A model generated the notes under the pieces. It was not told the DNA's origin. It searched no databases and worked only from the letters and a program-made list of their open reading frames with translations. A program made the position numbers and the translations under genes. This document shows positions 9,751-18,963 of a stretch of DNA of 64,000 bases, one piece after another (positions within the stretch are counted from its first letter, which is position 1; every line of letters begins with the position of its first letter). The DNA is from Sipunculus nudus (lineage: Eukaryota > Annelida > Sipuncula > Golfingiida > Sipunculidae), in NCBI GenBank assembly GCA_026874595.1, contig CM049306.1, forward strand, positions 4,972,019 to 5,036,018, given 5' to 3'.

Positions 9751-12700
9751 CAGCATCACAGAACACACAAGCCATATGTTGATGGGGCATGCACAGGACT
9801 TGTAGCACCACTGTGCCGTAATACACTTGTACTGAAAGTAAGGGGCCGTACTGTTAATGGCCTGGTGGACACTGGTGCCTCAGTCTCATGCATTTCAATT
9901 GGACTATTAAGAAACCTAAAACTTTATGGACAGCTCAGTGCAGCAAGGATACCTGCTATTATTGGTGTAAGTGGCGTTATGCAATCAGCTTTAGGCTCAG
10001 TAAATCTTACTATGTCAATCGGTGGACTTCAAATATCTCAACAGTTCCATGTATTTGAGAAGCTACACTGCCAAATGATACTAGGCATGGACTTTCTTGA
10101 GGCAAACAAGGCTAAAATTGACCTGGCCACTGGTCATCTCTCTCTGCAGGATGGACTATCTGAACATGTTTTAGAGGACCCCGTTTTACCAGGCTCCATG
10201 GTAAGAACTGTATCTTTAGTCACTATACCTGCAAACTCAGAATGTGATCTACCAGTGAAGGTAAGAGGGCGGCCAGGACAAGAGGTACTACTGCAGCCCC
10301 TGTCACACTTACCCGAAAAACTTAACCTGATGGGAGCCAGATGCTTAGCCAAAATTAGGAGAGGAAAAACAGTTTATAAATTACTCAACCCTACAAATGA
10401 AGATGTACACATTAGACCGGGGCAGACAGTAGCAGTAGCACAACCTATTCCTGCTGATAATGTAATTACTCCTAAGCCGGTGTGTTGCAATATGGGGGCT
10501 ATGCCAGGTCAAGAACTAGCAGATGGCAAAATCAACTTGTCCCCAGTCAACAGGTCATGCGAGGACACTGAAGAGAGTCAGTGGATACAGGCTGCTGAAA
10601 GTTTGGGGTTTACACTGTCAGACACAGACTTGTCAGAGCAAGAAAGAACTAAATTCAAGGCATTCCTTGGCAAAAACAGAGATTTGTTTGCAACAAATTT
10701 ATCAGAACTGGGATGTACTGATCTTTACCATCATCGTATTGAAACAGGAGATGCCTTACCACAACGCCAGCGATTTTACAGAACAACCACTGCACAAAAA
10801 GCTGAAATAGAGCGACAAGTGGAGGAGATGCTTCAAAACGACATCATAGAACCATCAATGTCTGACTGGTACAGCCCTGTTGTGCTAGTCAAAAAGGGGA
10901 CCGGTTTTCGCTTTGCTGTGGACTATCGTCGACTAAATAAAGTCACCAAGCCGAAAATATTTCCACTGCCTAGGCTGGATGATCTGTTGGATACTGTGGG
11001 TGAGTCTTCTGCAAAGTGCTTTACCTCATTAGATTTAGCCTCAGGATTTTGGCAAATCCCCTTGGACCCTGAAACTAAACACAAAAGTGCCTTCATAACA
11101 CACCATGGACTTTTTCAATTCAAGAAACTCGCGTTTGGCTTAATGAACGCCCCGATGTCATTCCAAATGGTATTAAACAAAGTTTTACAGGGACTGAATT
11201 GGAAACATGCCTTGGTCTACATAGATGACATTTTAGTGTTTAGTAAAACATTTGAAGAGCACCTGCAACACCTAAATGGAGTGTTTAGTCGTCTCAGAGG
11301 AGCTGGACTGAGGATGAACCCAAGCAAGTGTCACTTTGCAAGAAAAACCATCAAGTACCTGGGACATGTGATTACCCCTCAAGGCATAACAGTGGACACT
11401 GACAAGACAAACCTGGTGCAAACCTTTCCAGTTCCAACAAACAAGCATGATGTTCGCAGCTTTCTCGGTATGTGCAATTACTATCGACGTTTTGTTAAAG
11501 GTTTCGCTGAAATCGCTGCCCCCCTCAACAAACTGCTGCAGAAAAATACCAAGTTCAAATGGACTGATACCTGTGAGCTAGCCTTTCAACAACTAAAACA
11601 GGCTTTAACGTCTAGACCTGTCCTAGCGTATCCCAATTTAAGTAAGCCCTTTCTCCTGTCAACTGACGCTTCAGGTGAAGCAATCGGATATATCCTGGGG
11701 CAAAAAGATGATAGTGGTTTGGAGCACCCCATAGCATATGGAGGTCGGTCATTGCACCCAGCTGAAAAACAATGGTCAATAACTGAAAGAGAAGGACTAG
11801 CTATCATTGAAGGTGTCAAAGCATTCCATCCCTACTTGGCAAACCAGCATTTCACTGTGCTCACGGATCATGTGGCATTAAAATGGTTGAAGGAAATAAA
11901 GCAATCCACAGGACGATTACTGAGATGGTCTCTGCAGCTGCAAGGTTACCAGTTTGATATAGAACATAAACCTGGACGTAAACACCAGAACGCGGATGCT
12001 CTCTCGAGACGAAGAGACATGCAAGAAGAGATAGACAACAGTCCTGGAGAGATGCAAGTGTGTCAAACTGACATAGTCATAGAGCATGAGGAAAGACCAG
12101 GATGTGAAATAGTGGAAGTAAACCTGTGTTTTGAAGATGACAGCCATAATCATAGTCAAGCACAAACAGTATTTAGTGTGGTGGAGCAGGTATCAGCTGA
12201 CCTAGAAAAAAACGAGTTTGTCAAAGAAAGGCATGATGCTCTAGTTATGCAACAACGTGATTGTCCTGATCTAGGTCCCATCTGGCAATACCTGGTGAAC
12301 ATGCAGTTACCTGATAACCAACAAAAAGCAAACCGAGTGGTCGCCGAAAGCCAGCAATACACAGTTATAGACGGGATTCTTTATCATCTGTGGGATCGCC
12401 GAGCTAAGAAACTCCCAAAAGACATTAGGATTAAGCAGCAGTTAGCCATCCCACAAGTCCTCAGGAAGGAATTATTGGAAGGACACCATGACAGTCTGGC
12501 AGGTGGGGCTCACCAGGGATTTGAGCGTACCTATGCTTCCCTGACCTCAAAATATTACTGGCCTGGAATGTATGCCGATACACAAAACTATGTCAAGACC
12601 TGTGAAGTCTGCCAGGCTGTGAAACAGCCAACGCACAAATATCCAGCACCACTCCACCCACTTCCTATTGCAAAACTGTTCCAGCGCTGGCATATGGACA

Positions 12701-14181
12701 TTTTGGGGCCTGTGAACCCAGATCACCAAGGTAACCGTTATATTCTCTTAATAGTGGACAGCTTCTCAAGATGGCCAGAAGCATTCCCACTAAAAGGTCA
12801 AACTGCAGCAGAAATAGCAGATGTTTTGTTTACCAACATCATAGCCCGCTATGGAGCCCCCACCACCCTAGTGTCAGACAGAGGCAGGAATTTTATGTCG
12901 GGACTGATAAATGAATTATGTAAGCGATTGGAGATCAAACATCACTTTACAAGTGCATATCACCCACAGACAAACAGCACATGTGAGCGATTCAACCGTA
13001 CCCTTGCACAGGCACTGAAAGCCTATGTTGACAAAGAACAACGGAACTGGTCTGATATTCTACCTGGCATTCTCATGGCTTACAGAAAGACACCTGCTGT
13101 AAACTCAACACAGTTTTCACCTTTTGAAATATTATTTGGCAGAGAAATGCGCGCACCAGTGGACACTATGTTGGATATACCAGAAAGTTTGCCAAATGCA
13201 TTCAGTGATTATGTCACCAAATTACAGGAGAAACTGGACATAATTCACCAAACAGCTCAGGAAAACATACTGAAAGCACAGTCTCACTATGAGAAGTACT
13301 ACAATAGAAGTGCACAGGAACCAGCATTTAAATTAGGAGATCGAGTCTGGATGTTTAACCCTGCCATCCCAAAAGGTAAATCCAGCAAGCTTCACAAGTA
13401 CTGGCAAGGTCCATATTACATCAGTGACCTTGGACCCAACCATACCTACAAAATACACAGCTGTGAAAGCCATCAGGCTCTGAAATCATTAGTGCATGCA
13501 AATCGTTTAAAACCATACAATGATCCTGAAGGGCGTCGGAGTCACTTGCAGCCAGAGCCTGCTGTTCGCAAACCAGATAACCATAGTGCGCAGTCAGACA
13601 CGGACCAGAACCAAAGTGATCATAGTGAACAAAATTCAAGCCCTGAAGAGGTGTCAACCCATAGTGAGCAGTGTGACAATGATAATGGTGATACTGTAGA
13701 ACATAACAAAAGTGATAATGGGGATACAGTGAAACCTAAACAAAATGATAATGCACTGGAACATAACAAAGGTGATAATGGGGATACCATAGAACATAAC
13801 AAAAGTGATAATGGTGATACAGTGAAAACTAAACAAAATGATAATGCACCGGAACATAAACAAAGTGATAATGGTGATACCGTGGAACATAACCAAGGTG
13901 ATAATGCACAGGAACATAAACAAAGTGATAATGGTGACACAGAGGGACATACCCAAAGTGATAATGATGATAGTGATACTGTGGAGTGGGCTGAGGTTGA
14001 AAAACTGCTTTCATCAAGCAGGTACAAAGGTCGTCTGCTGTTTAAGGTCAAGTGGGCAGACCAGAGCCAGACCACATGGGAGCCAGCAGAGAACCTACCC
14101 CAGTTCATGGTGAGGGAATACCAGATCCACAGGACTCAAGCAGGCAAAGCCAGAAAAAGGCGTAAAAACAGACGGCAGTGA
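9745..14181 (+). CDS. pol: Ty3/gypsy Pol: protease, RT, RNase H, integrase, chromodomain
   Basis: Pol makes the enzymes that copy element RNA and insert the DNA. Residues are counted from the ATG at 9865 (1438 aa), but translation probably enters by readthrough, adding 40 residues. The retropepsin active site DTGAS is at 2-6. In RT, the palm block (FAVDYRRLN, LDLASGFWQIPL) leads to YIDD at 452-455. RNase H has the TDAS motif with Asp601. Integrase has the HHCC zinc domain (H875, H883, C913, C916) and catalytic D945, D1005, E1041, an exact D,D-35-E. A GPY-type module (WQGPYYI) is at about 1180. Residues about 1266-1371 are an acidic, Asn/Asp-rich repeat of HNKSDNGDTV-like units. A chromodomain (EVEKLL...FKVKWADQ...TTWEPAENL) spans about 1373-1425. 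All catalytic residues I looked for are present. The chromodomain probably guides integration to marked chromatin, as proposed for chromoviruses. Confidence 0.95.
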   Translation, partial: QLQHHRTHKPYVDGACTGLVAPLCRNTLVLKVRGRTVNGLVDTGASVSCISIGLLRNLKLYGQLSAARIPAIIGVSGVMQSALGSVNLTMSIGGLQISQQFHVFEKLHCQMILGMDFLEANKAKIDLATGHLSLQDGLSEHVLEDPVLPGSMVRTVSLVTIPANSECDLPVKVRGRPGQEVLLQPLSHLPEKLNLMGARCLAKIRRGKTVYKLLNPTNEDVHIRPGQTVAVAQPIPADNVITPKPVCCNMGAMPGQELADGKINLSPVNRSCEDTEESQWIQAAESLGFTLSDTDLSEQERTKFKAFLGKNRDLFATNLSELGCTDLYHHRIETGDALPQRQRFYRTTTAQKAEIERQVEEMLQNDIIEPSMSDWYSPVVLVKKGTGFRFAVDYRRLNKVTKPKIFPLPRLDDLLDTVGESSAKCFTSLDLASGFWQIPLDPETKHKSAFITHHGLFQFKKLAFGLMNAPMSFQMVLNKVLQGLNWKHALVYIDDILVFSKTFEEHLQHLNGVFSRLRGAGLRMNPSKCHFARKTIKYLGHVITPQGITVDTDKTNLVQTFPVPTNKHDVRSFLGMCNYYRRFVKGFAEIAAPLNKLLQKNTKFKWTDTCELAFQQLKQALTSRPVLAYPNLSKPFLLSTDASGEAIGYILGQKDDSGLEHPIAYGGRSLHPAEKQWSITEREGLAIIEGVKAFHPYLANQHFTVLTDHVALKWLKEIKQSTGRLLRWSLQLQGYQFDIEHKPGRKHQNADALSRRRDMQEEIDNSPGEMQVCQTDIVIEHEERPGCEIVEVNLCFEDDSHNHSQAQTVFSVVEQVSADLEKNEFVKERHDALVMQQRDCPDLGPIWQYLVNMQLPDNQQKANRVVAESQQYTVIDGILYHLWDRRAKKLPKDIRIKQQLAIPQVLRKELLEGHHDSLAGGAHQGFERTYASLTSKYYWPGMYADTQNYVKTCEVCQAVKQPTHKYPAPLHPLPIAKLFQRWHMDILGPVNPDHQGNRYILLIVDSFSRWPEAFPLKGQTAAEIADVLFTNIIARYGAPTTLVSDRGRNFMSGLINELCKRLEIKHHFTSAYHPQTNSTCERFNRTLAQALKAYVDKEQRNWSDILPGILMAYRKTPAVNSTQFSPFEILFGREMRAPVDTMLDIPESLPNAFSDYVTKLQEKLDIIHQTAQENILKAQSHYEKYYNRSAQEPAFKLGDRVWMFNPAIPKGKSSKLHKYWQGPYYISDLGPNHTYKIHSCESHQALKSLVHANRLKPYNDPEGRRSHLQPEPAVRKPDNHSAQSDTDQNQSDHSEQNSSPEEVSTHSEQCDNDNGDTVEHNKSDNGDTVKPKQNDNALEHNKGDNGDTIEHNKSDNGDTVKTKQNDNAPEHKQSDNGDTVEHNQGDNAQEHKQSDNGDTEGHTQSDNDDSDTVEWAEVEKLLSSSRYKGRLLFKVKWADQSQTTWEPAENLPQFMVREYQIHRTQAGKARKRRKNRRQ
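13660..13975 (+). repeat. In-frame tandem repeat encoding the acidic linker of Pol
   Basis: Imperfect copies of a unit reading roughly ACATAACAAAAGTGATAATG, with 9- to 20-residue peptide periods (EHNKSDNGDTV alternating with KPKQNDNAL-type units). They sit between the GPY module and the chromodomain. All changes preserve the reading frame. Confidence 0.85.
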
Positions 14182-14604
14182 CCGTGAACATTCTATAAAT
14201 TTTCAATATATATGTGTACTACTGATTGCTTAGTAATATGGTCTTAATGAAACAACCAAAGTCAATGAACCACTGTCAGTGAATATTCTATCTATTTGCT
14301 TAACAGATTTTTGATTATACTCGTTGCTGGGACTTATTGAGTGCTTACAAATGGATTAATGTGTATACATGTGTCAATGGACTACTCTGGATGATTAAGG
14401 TTTCTGCTGCATGGTAAGATGTTTAATGTTAAGACTGATTTAATATGTGGGTTAGCAATCCTTGCATCTTATATCTTTTTTTTTATTATTCTATTATGTT
14501 ATCATAAATGTTCTGCTAGATACTTAAGTAATCTCTTGTTAGCTACCGTATATTTATTACTTTAATTTAATTTGGGGTCCAAATTTGGAGGGGCCGTAGG
14601 AAAT
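14182..14604 (+). other. Ty3/gypsy 3' untranslated region and polypurine tract
   Basis: This is about 420 bp of AT-rich sequence with no ORF. A G-rich tract GGAGGGG at 14587-14593 is the best polypurine-tract candidate, but CCGTAGGAAAT separates it from the LTR, which is not the usual direct abutment. The purine-rich AGGAAA next to the LTR may serve instead. Confidence 0.6.
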
Positions 14605-15183
14605 TGTAGCAGGCTCAACTTAACTGTTAGTCTATAGTTCTTTGTTCTGGGCCCTGTGTTTCTGGGATGAATTCAAAAGCTTAGATCACAGGGAAGGGAA
14701 TGTCATATACACACCAAATTTTACACATACAACCTATCCTATATATATTTAAAGTATCTACTGTCTTTTCATATCTAGATTTTATTATTTCTCAGTATTT
14801 TAAATGATTATGCTTTTTCCAGGAAAAATATTTGGATTATTTGTAATATCTCATTAGTCATTGAATGTTCAGCTTTTAAATTTGAGATACATAAACATAA
14901 ACCAGATTACATTAAGTATTGTAAGTTTTATGAGTTTTCATCAAGTAGTTCAGATGATATATATAATTAGTTGTTTTTAGAAACACAGCTTTATGTTATT
15001 AGGCTAGCCATGTGGCCCTCAGCAGGGGGTGCTTCGTTCAGGTCCGCACAGCACTTATTTAATGACCTGTCCTGCTGGGCTGCGGGGAGAGAGGGTCCAG
15101 CTATCTGTATCTGACAAGTCAACATTAAATGTGATCAACAGCCAGCCTGTCTTCTTTGTGTATAGCATACAGCCCGTGCTACA
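14605..15183 (+). repeat. 3' LTR of the Ty3/gypsy element
   Basis: It is 579 bp, TGTAGC...GCTACA, the same length as the 5' LTR and apparently the same sequence. It is followed by the TATC duplication. Confidence 0.93.
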
Positions 15184-16700
15184 TATCTATATGCATAATA
15201 TGAAAGATATCTGCCAATTAGTTTCCAGCACATGACAACACTATCCAACAACTTTTTAATTTTTATTTTATAATGCTGACAATACTGTCAAGTCCCATAT
15301 AGGCAACATTCATGAGCCATTTTAAATAGTCTTCGTCCAAAGGTCAAGACCACTCTCAAAGGAAAATGATCCAGTTGTGACTCTGTGGTACACCCAGTGC
15401 ACTAATTCATTTATCACTGACCATCATATCTATTTATAGAATCTGACCATGGCCCAGAACTGCTGATGTTTGGGCAAAACATGATGCAACACCATGTGCA
15501 GACCACTAGCTGAAGCAATCCCCCAGGTTCACTGGAGATTTTCATGATTGTTGGTGATTTTTACCATATATGGCAATATTTAAAGTCAAGTCCACTCTCA
15601 TATGCAAGGTCAGGACCCAAATTTAAATATTTCTCATCCCATAATCCAAATCTATGTATATGCATAATATAAAAGAAATCTGTCCATTAGTTTTTGACTT
15701 ATAATGCTCACAGTGCTGTAAAGTGGCCCTTTTTAAGATATTCATGATTTTATGTTTTTCACCAAATATGGAAATATTCAAGGTCAAGGTCACTCTCATA
15801 GTCACGGTCATGACCCCAAATCAATAAACTGCATTCCAAAATATCCAACATTTGAAAAAAAAAAAAATTAAAAAAAAAATAATTTAAATTAAATTAAATT
15901 TTAAAATTAAATTTAAAATTAAATATACCTCATTCCATAAACCATATCTATATACATGCATAACATGAAAGAAATCTGTCCATTACTGTTTGACTTATAA
16001 TGCTCACAGTATATACTGTCAAGTGGCAATGATGGGGTATTCAAAGGCGCAAAAAACAAGAAAAGGACAACAGGTGGCGCCACCTATCTTCTGCAAAAGA
16101 CAAAACTATCCAAGATCTTCCGTCAACTTGATTTTTGGACCAATCCATGCATCCCTTTTTAAGATATTCATGATTTTATGTGATTTTCACTATATATGGT
16201 AATATTCAAGGTCAAAGCCACTCTCAAAGGAAAGGTCATGACCCCAATTTTAATATACATCATCCCATAACCCATACCTATGTACATGCATGATATTAAA
16301 GAAATCTGTCAATCAGTTTTTGACTTGTGATGCTAAAAGTACTGTCAAGTGGCAATGATGGGGGTATTAAACAGCACAAAAACAAGAAAAGGATACTAGG
16401 TGGCACCACCAGTTTCCGGTACATGACATCACTATCAAAGATCTTTGTCCAACTTGATTTTTGGATAAATCCATGAAAGATTTCTTGAGATATTTAAGAA
16501 TTTGTGTGATTTTCCCCAAGGATGGATCTATTCAAGGTCAAGGTCACTCTCCTAGTTGAGGTCATGACCCCATTTTAAATAGGCTTCGTCCTCTCACCTA
16601 TATCTATAAATGTGTCAAGTTTGAAAAAGATCCTTGAAATATTTTTTGAGTTATTGTGCCCAAAAGAAATCTCTGCGGCGGCGGCGGCGCAACCGTGCCT
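15184..16700. repeat. Diverged tandem array, period about 330 bp, with AGGTCA motifs
   Basis: Successive units begin with a CCCATAACCCATATCTATGT-like phrase at about 15637, 15935, 16263 and 16590. They contain TGCTCACAGTACTGTCAAGT, an ACAAGAAAAGG-GGTGGCACCACC block, and a terminal TTCAAGGTCAAGGTCACTCT phrase. Sequence either side of the Ty3 insertion belongs to the same family. A simple AT-rich patch (A-runs and AATTT) interrupts it at 15856-15925. No coding frame. Confidence 0.7.
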
Positions 16701-16790
16701 AAACCATAGTATCTCCAGACTATGTCTGGCGATACAATAACTGTAGGTGGCATACCATACTCGTTTACCAAAAGGCCATTGAAGATGTAT
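16660..16790. repeat. Terminal block with (CGG)n and hairpin of a dispersed repeat
   Basis: A (CGG)5-like tract at 16675-16690 is followed by ATAGTATCTCCAGACTATG and TCTGGCGATAC, which can pair as a hairpin. Similar sequence occurs near 7415 (TAGTATCGCCAGAC) and 36495-36560 (GCCGCCGCGGCGG then ATAGTATCC). It looks like a shared element end. Confidence 0.5.
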
Positions 16791-18400
16791 GGACATGCAA
16801 AATTTTAGGTAGATACATCAAACCACTCTTTGAGTTATGGGTACAGATGTATGCAACACAATAATATGTGCACCTATGACGCAATGCAAAAGCAACTCTA
16901 GGGGGTCAACTGTAGCCAGGGTACCAGGTATGGCTACAGTACTGCAATGAGTGAACTCTTGACGTGTGGCCAAATCAGATACAGCTGGCAGTCTGCTTAA
17001 GCTATAAATAGATACAGACTATACTGGCTCAACTAGTAGCCTGTTGATAAATCTAAAACAGTTGGCAATCTGCCAAAGCTAATACTAGATACAGACAAAT
17101 TCTTGGCCTATTACCAAATCTCTTTATACATACTGATGACTTTGGCTACTATGCTTTTTCAAGCTAACATATTCATAAGATTTTTTAATCAACATGTTAA
17201 GAATAATAACAGATGCTATAGCAGCCCTCTGTTTAATATAGGCTTAATTGGCTGCTTGACCAACTTGTATAACTTTCCAAACTCTACCAAAAATCAATGA
17301 TTCCAATCTATTCTTACTCAACTGAAAGAACCCTACCTTAGGATCATTCTTGTGAAATACAAAACAATCGGCTTGACAGTTTCAACAAAAAGATTTTTAC
17401 AGTTGTGGCTGAAAGAGGCTAAATCCATAGTTTTTCCTCTGAGAAAAACATGTCAGGTGGCACCACAAAAACCTCAATTTCAAAGTCATGTGACCAACAT
17501 TTGCATAAAATTTGGTGATGCTAGCTCCTGCCACTTCTGAGTTTGTAATGTTAGTATGCTTTCTTGTCCATATGATTAAGTTCAAATTCCTGTAACTAGG
17601 CAAAATTCACTGAACTGGAACCATCTGAACAAACTTGAAAAAGATCATCCCTGGGATTATTTTTGTGAAATATTAAAGAATTTAGCTAAATGATTTAGGA
17701 GATTTTCCCCCATAAAATGTAACTTGTAAGTTGATGCAGGTGGCACCACAAAAACCTCAATCTCACAACATTTGACATGCAACTCATTTTTGCCTAACAT
17801 TTGGTGATGCTTGCTCCTGTTGTTCCAGAGTTATTAAGGGTTACTATACAGAAGACCGATGACCCCATAAAGAAATGCAGGTGGTGCCACAAAAAAACTC
17901 AATTTCAAATACGAGTCCTGTGATCAACATCTTCATATAATTTGGTGATGATAGCTTTAGCCATGTCTGAGATTGTAATTTTAGTTTGCTCAATTGGATA
18001 AATGACTTCGTTCAGCTTTCTGTAACTCGGCCAAAAATTCCTTAACTGGAAATATTCACACAAACTGTAGAGAGCTCAATCCTGGAATCATTTCTGTGAA
18101 ATGTTGAACAATTTGGCTTGACAGTTTCAGAGAAGAAGATTTTTTTTAAGGTTTTCCAGCTTTGCTCTTGCAAAATGCAAATAAATGCAGATAGCACTAA
18201 AATAAGCTAATTTAAACAATGCCTACAGGCCTAATGAGAACCAATGAGATTACACCAGGTATAATGCTTCAATGCTGGACCATTACTTTTCAAGAACATG
18301 TGTAACATGTATATGAACAATGCAAGTACTAAACACTTAGAACAAGAAACAATTAAACAAACATCACTGCTGAAATTCTAGCATGGGTGCACACAACACA
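16791..18400. repeat. Diverged repeats, no gene
   Basis: Degenerate copies of a phrase with GTGGCACCACAAAAACCTCAAT (for example around 17457, 17747 and 17880) suggest an old tandem array with irregular period. Nothing coding is recognised. Confidence 0.45.
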
Positions 18401-18963
18401 AAAACTAGAATACGGGTAGTCAACAAGCGACTACTTATATCCGCCAAAATCAGAGTGGGACAGGTGAAGTGAGGCATGGATTAAGTGGCAAGGGTATATA
18501 GAGTGAGGTGTGTTGCATAATAGCCTGGATGTCTGCAGCCAAAATGTGAATGTAGGTTGTGCCACCTACCATACAATCCAGAAAGCTGTCCAAGATATAT
18601 AAACATGCAAAATTTTAAACAGACATGTCAAACCACTACTGAGATATGAGTGATTTAAGCCCATGGCAGACAAACAGACGGACGCTGTGCAAAAATGGTG
18701 GCAGGTGGCGCCACCACTTTTGTGTATGATTAAGAGCTATGTCAGATCTATGATACACATGCAAAATTTCAGGGGGGATATGTCAAACCAGTCCTAAAAT
18801 ATTAGCCTGAATGTCAGCAGCGTATACATAAATGTAGGTGGCGCCACCTGCCACAAAATCAAGAAAGCTATACAAGATGTATAAACATGCAAAAGTTTAG
18901 GCAGATAAGTCAAACTACTACTGAGATATGAGTGATTTTAGCCCACGGCAGACAAACAGACAT
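18400..18963. repeat. 280-bp-family repeat with GGTGGCGCCACC palindromes
   Basis: It shares with 28.1-28.8 and 34.9-36.25 kb the phrases GAGATATGAGTGATTTTA, AACAGATGGACGCTGTGC-like and GGTGGCGCCACC. The stretch at 18695-18750 is an uninterrupted counterpart of the region broken by the hAT and TTAA elements at 24.0-28.1 kb. Confidence 0.7.

Larger units (their letters stand above)
8248..15183 (+). mobile_element. Intact Ty3/gypsy LTR retrotransposon with C-terminal chromodomain
   Basis: The element is 6936 bp. It has two 579-bp LTRs, a PBS-like site straight after the 5' LTR, gag and pol in the same frame, a G-rich tract before the 3' LTR, and a 4-bp target duplication TATC (8244-8247 and 15184-15187). 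Domain order in pol is protease, RT, RNase H, integrase, then chromodomain, the Ty3/gypsy (Metaviridae) order. There is no env-like frame. The LTRs look identical by eye, and no frameshift was seen except the single gag-pol stop codon, so insertion appears very recent and the copy may be competent. Confidence 0.95.

Noticed and set aside
13620-14108. Long ORFs opposite the pol 3' end (Leu/Ser-rich)
   Set aside because: They are antisense shadows of the acidic tandem repeat, which lacks stops in several frames.
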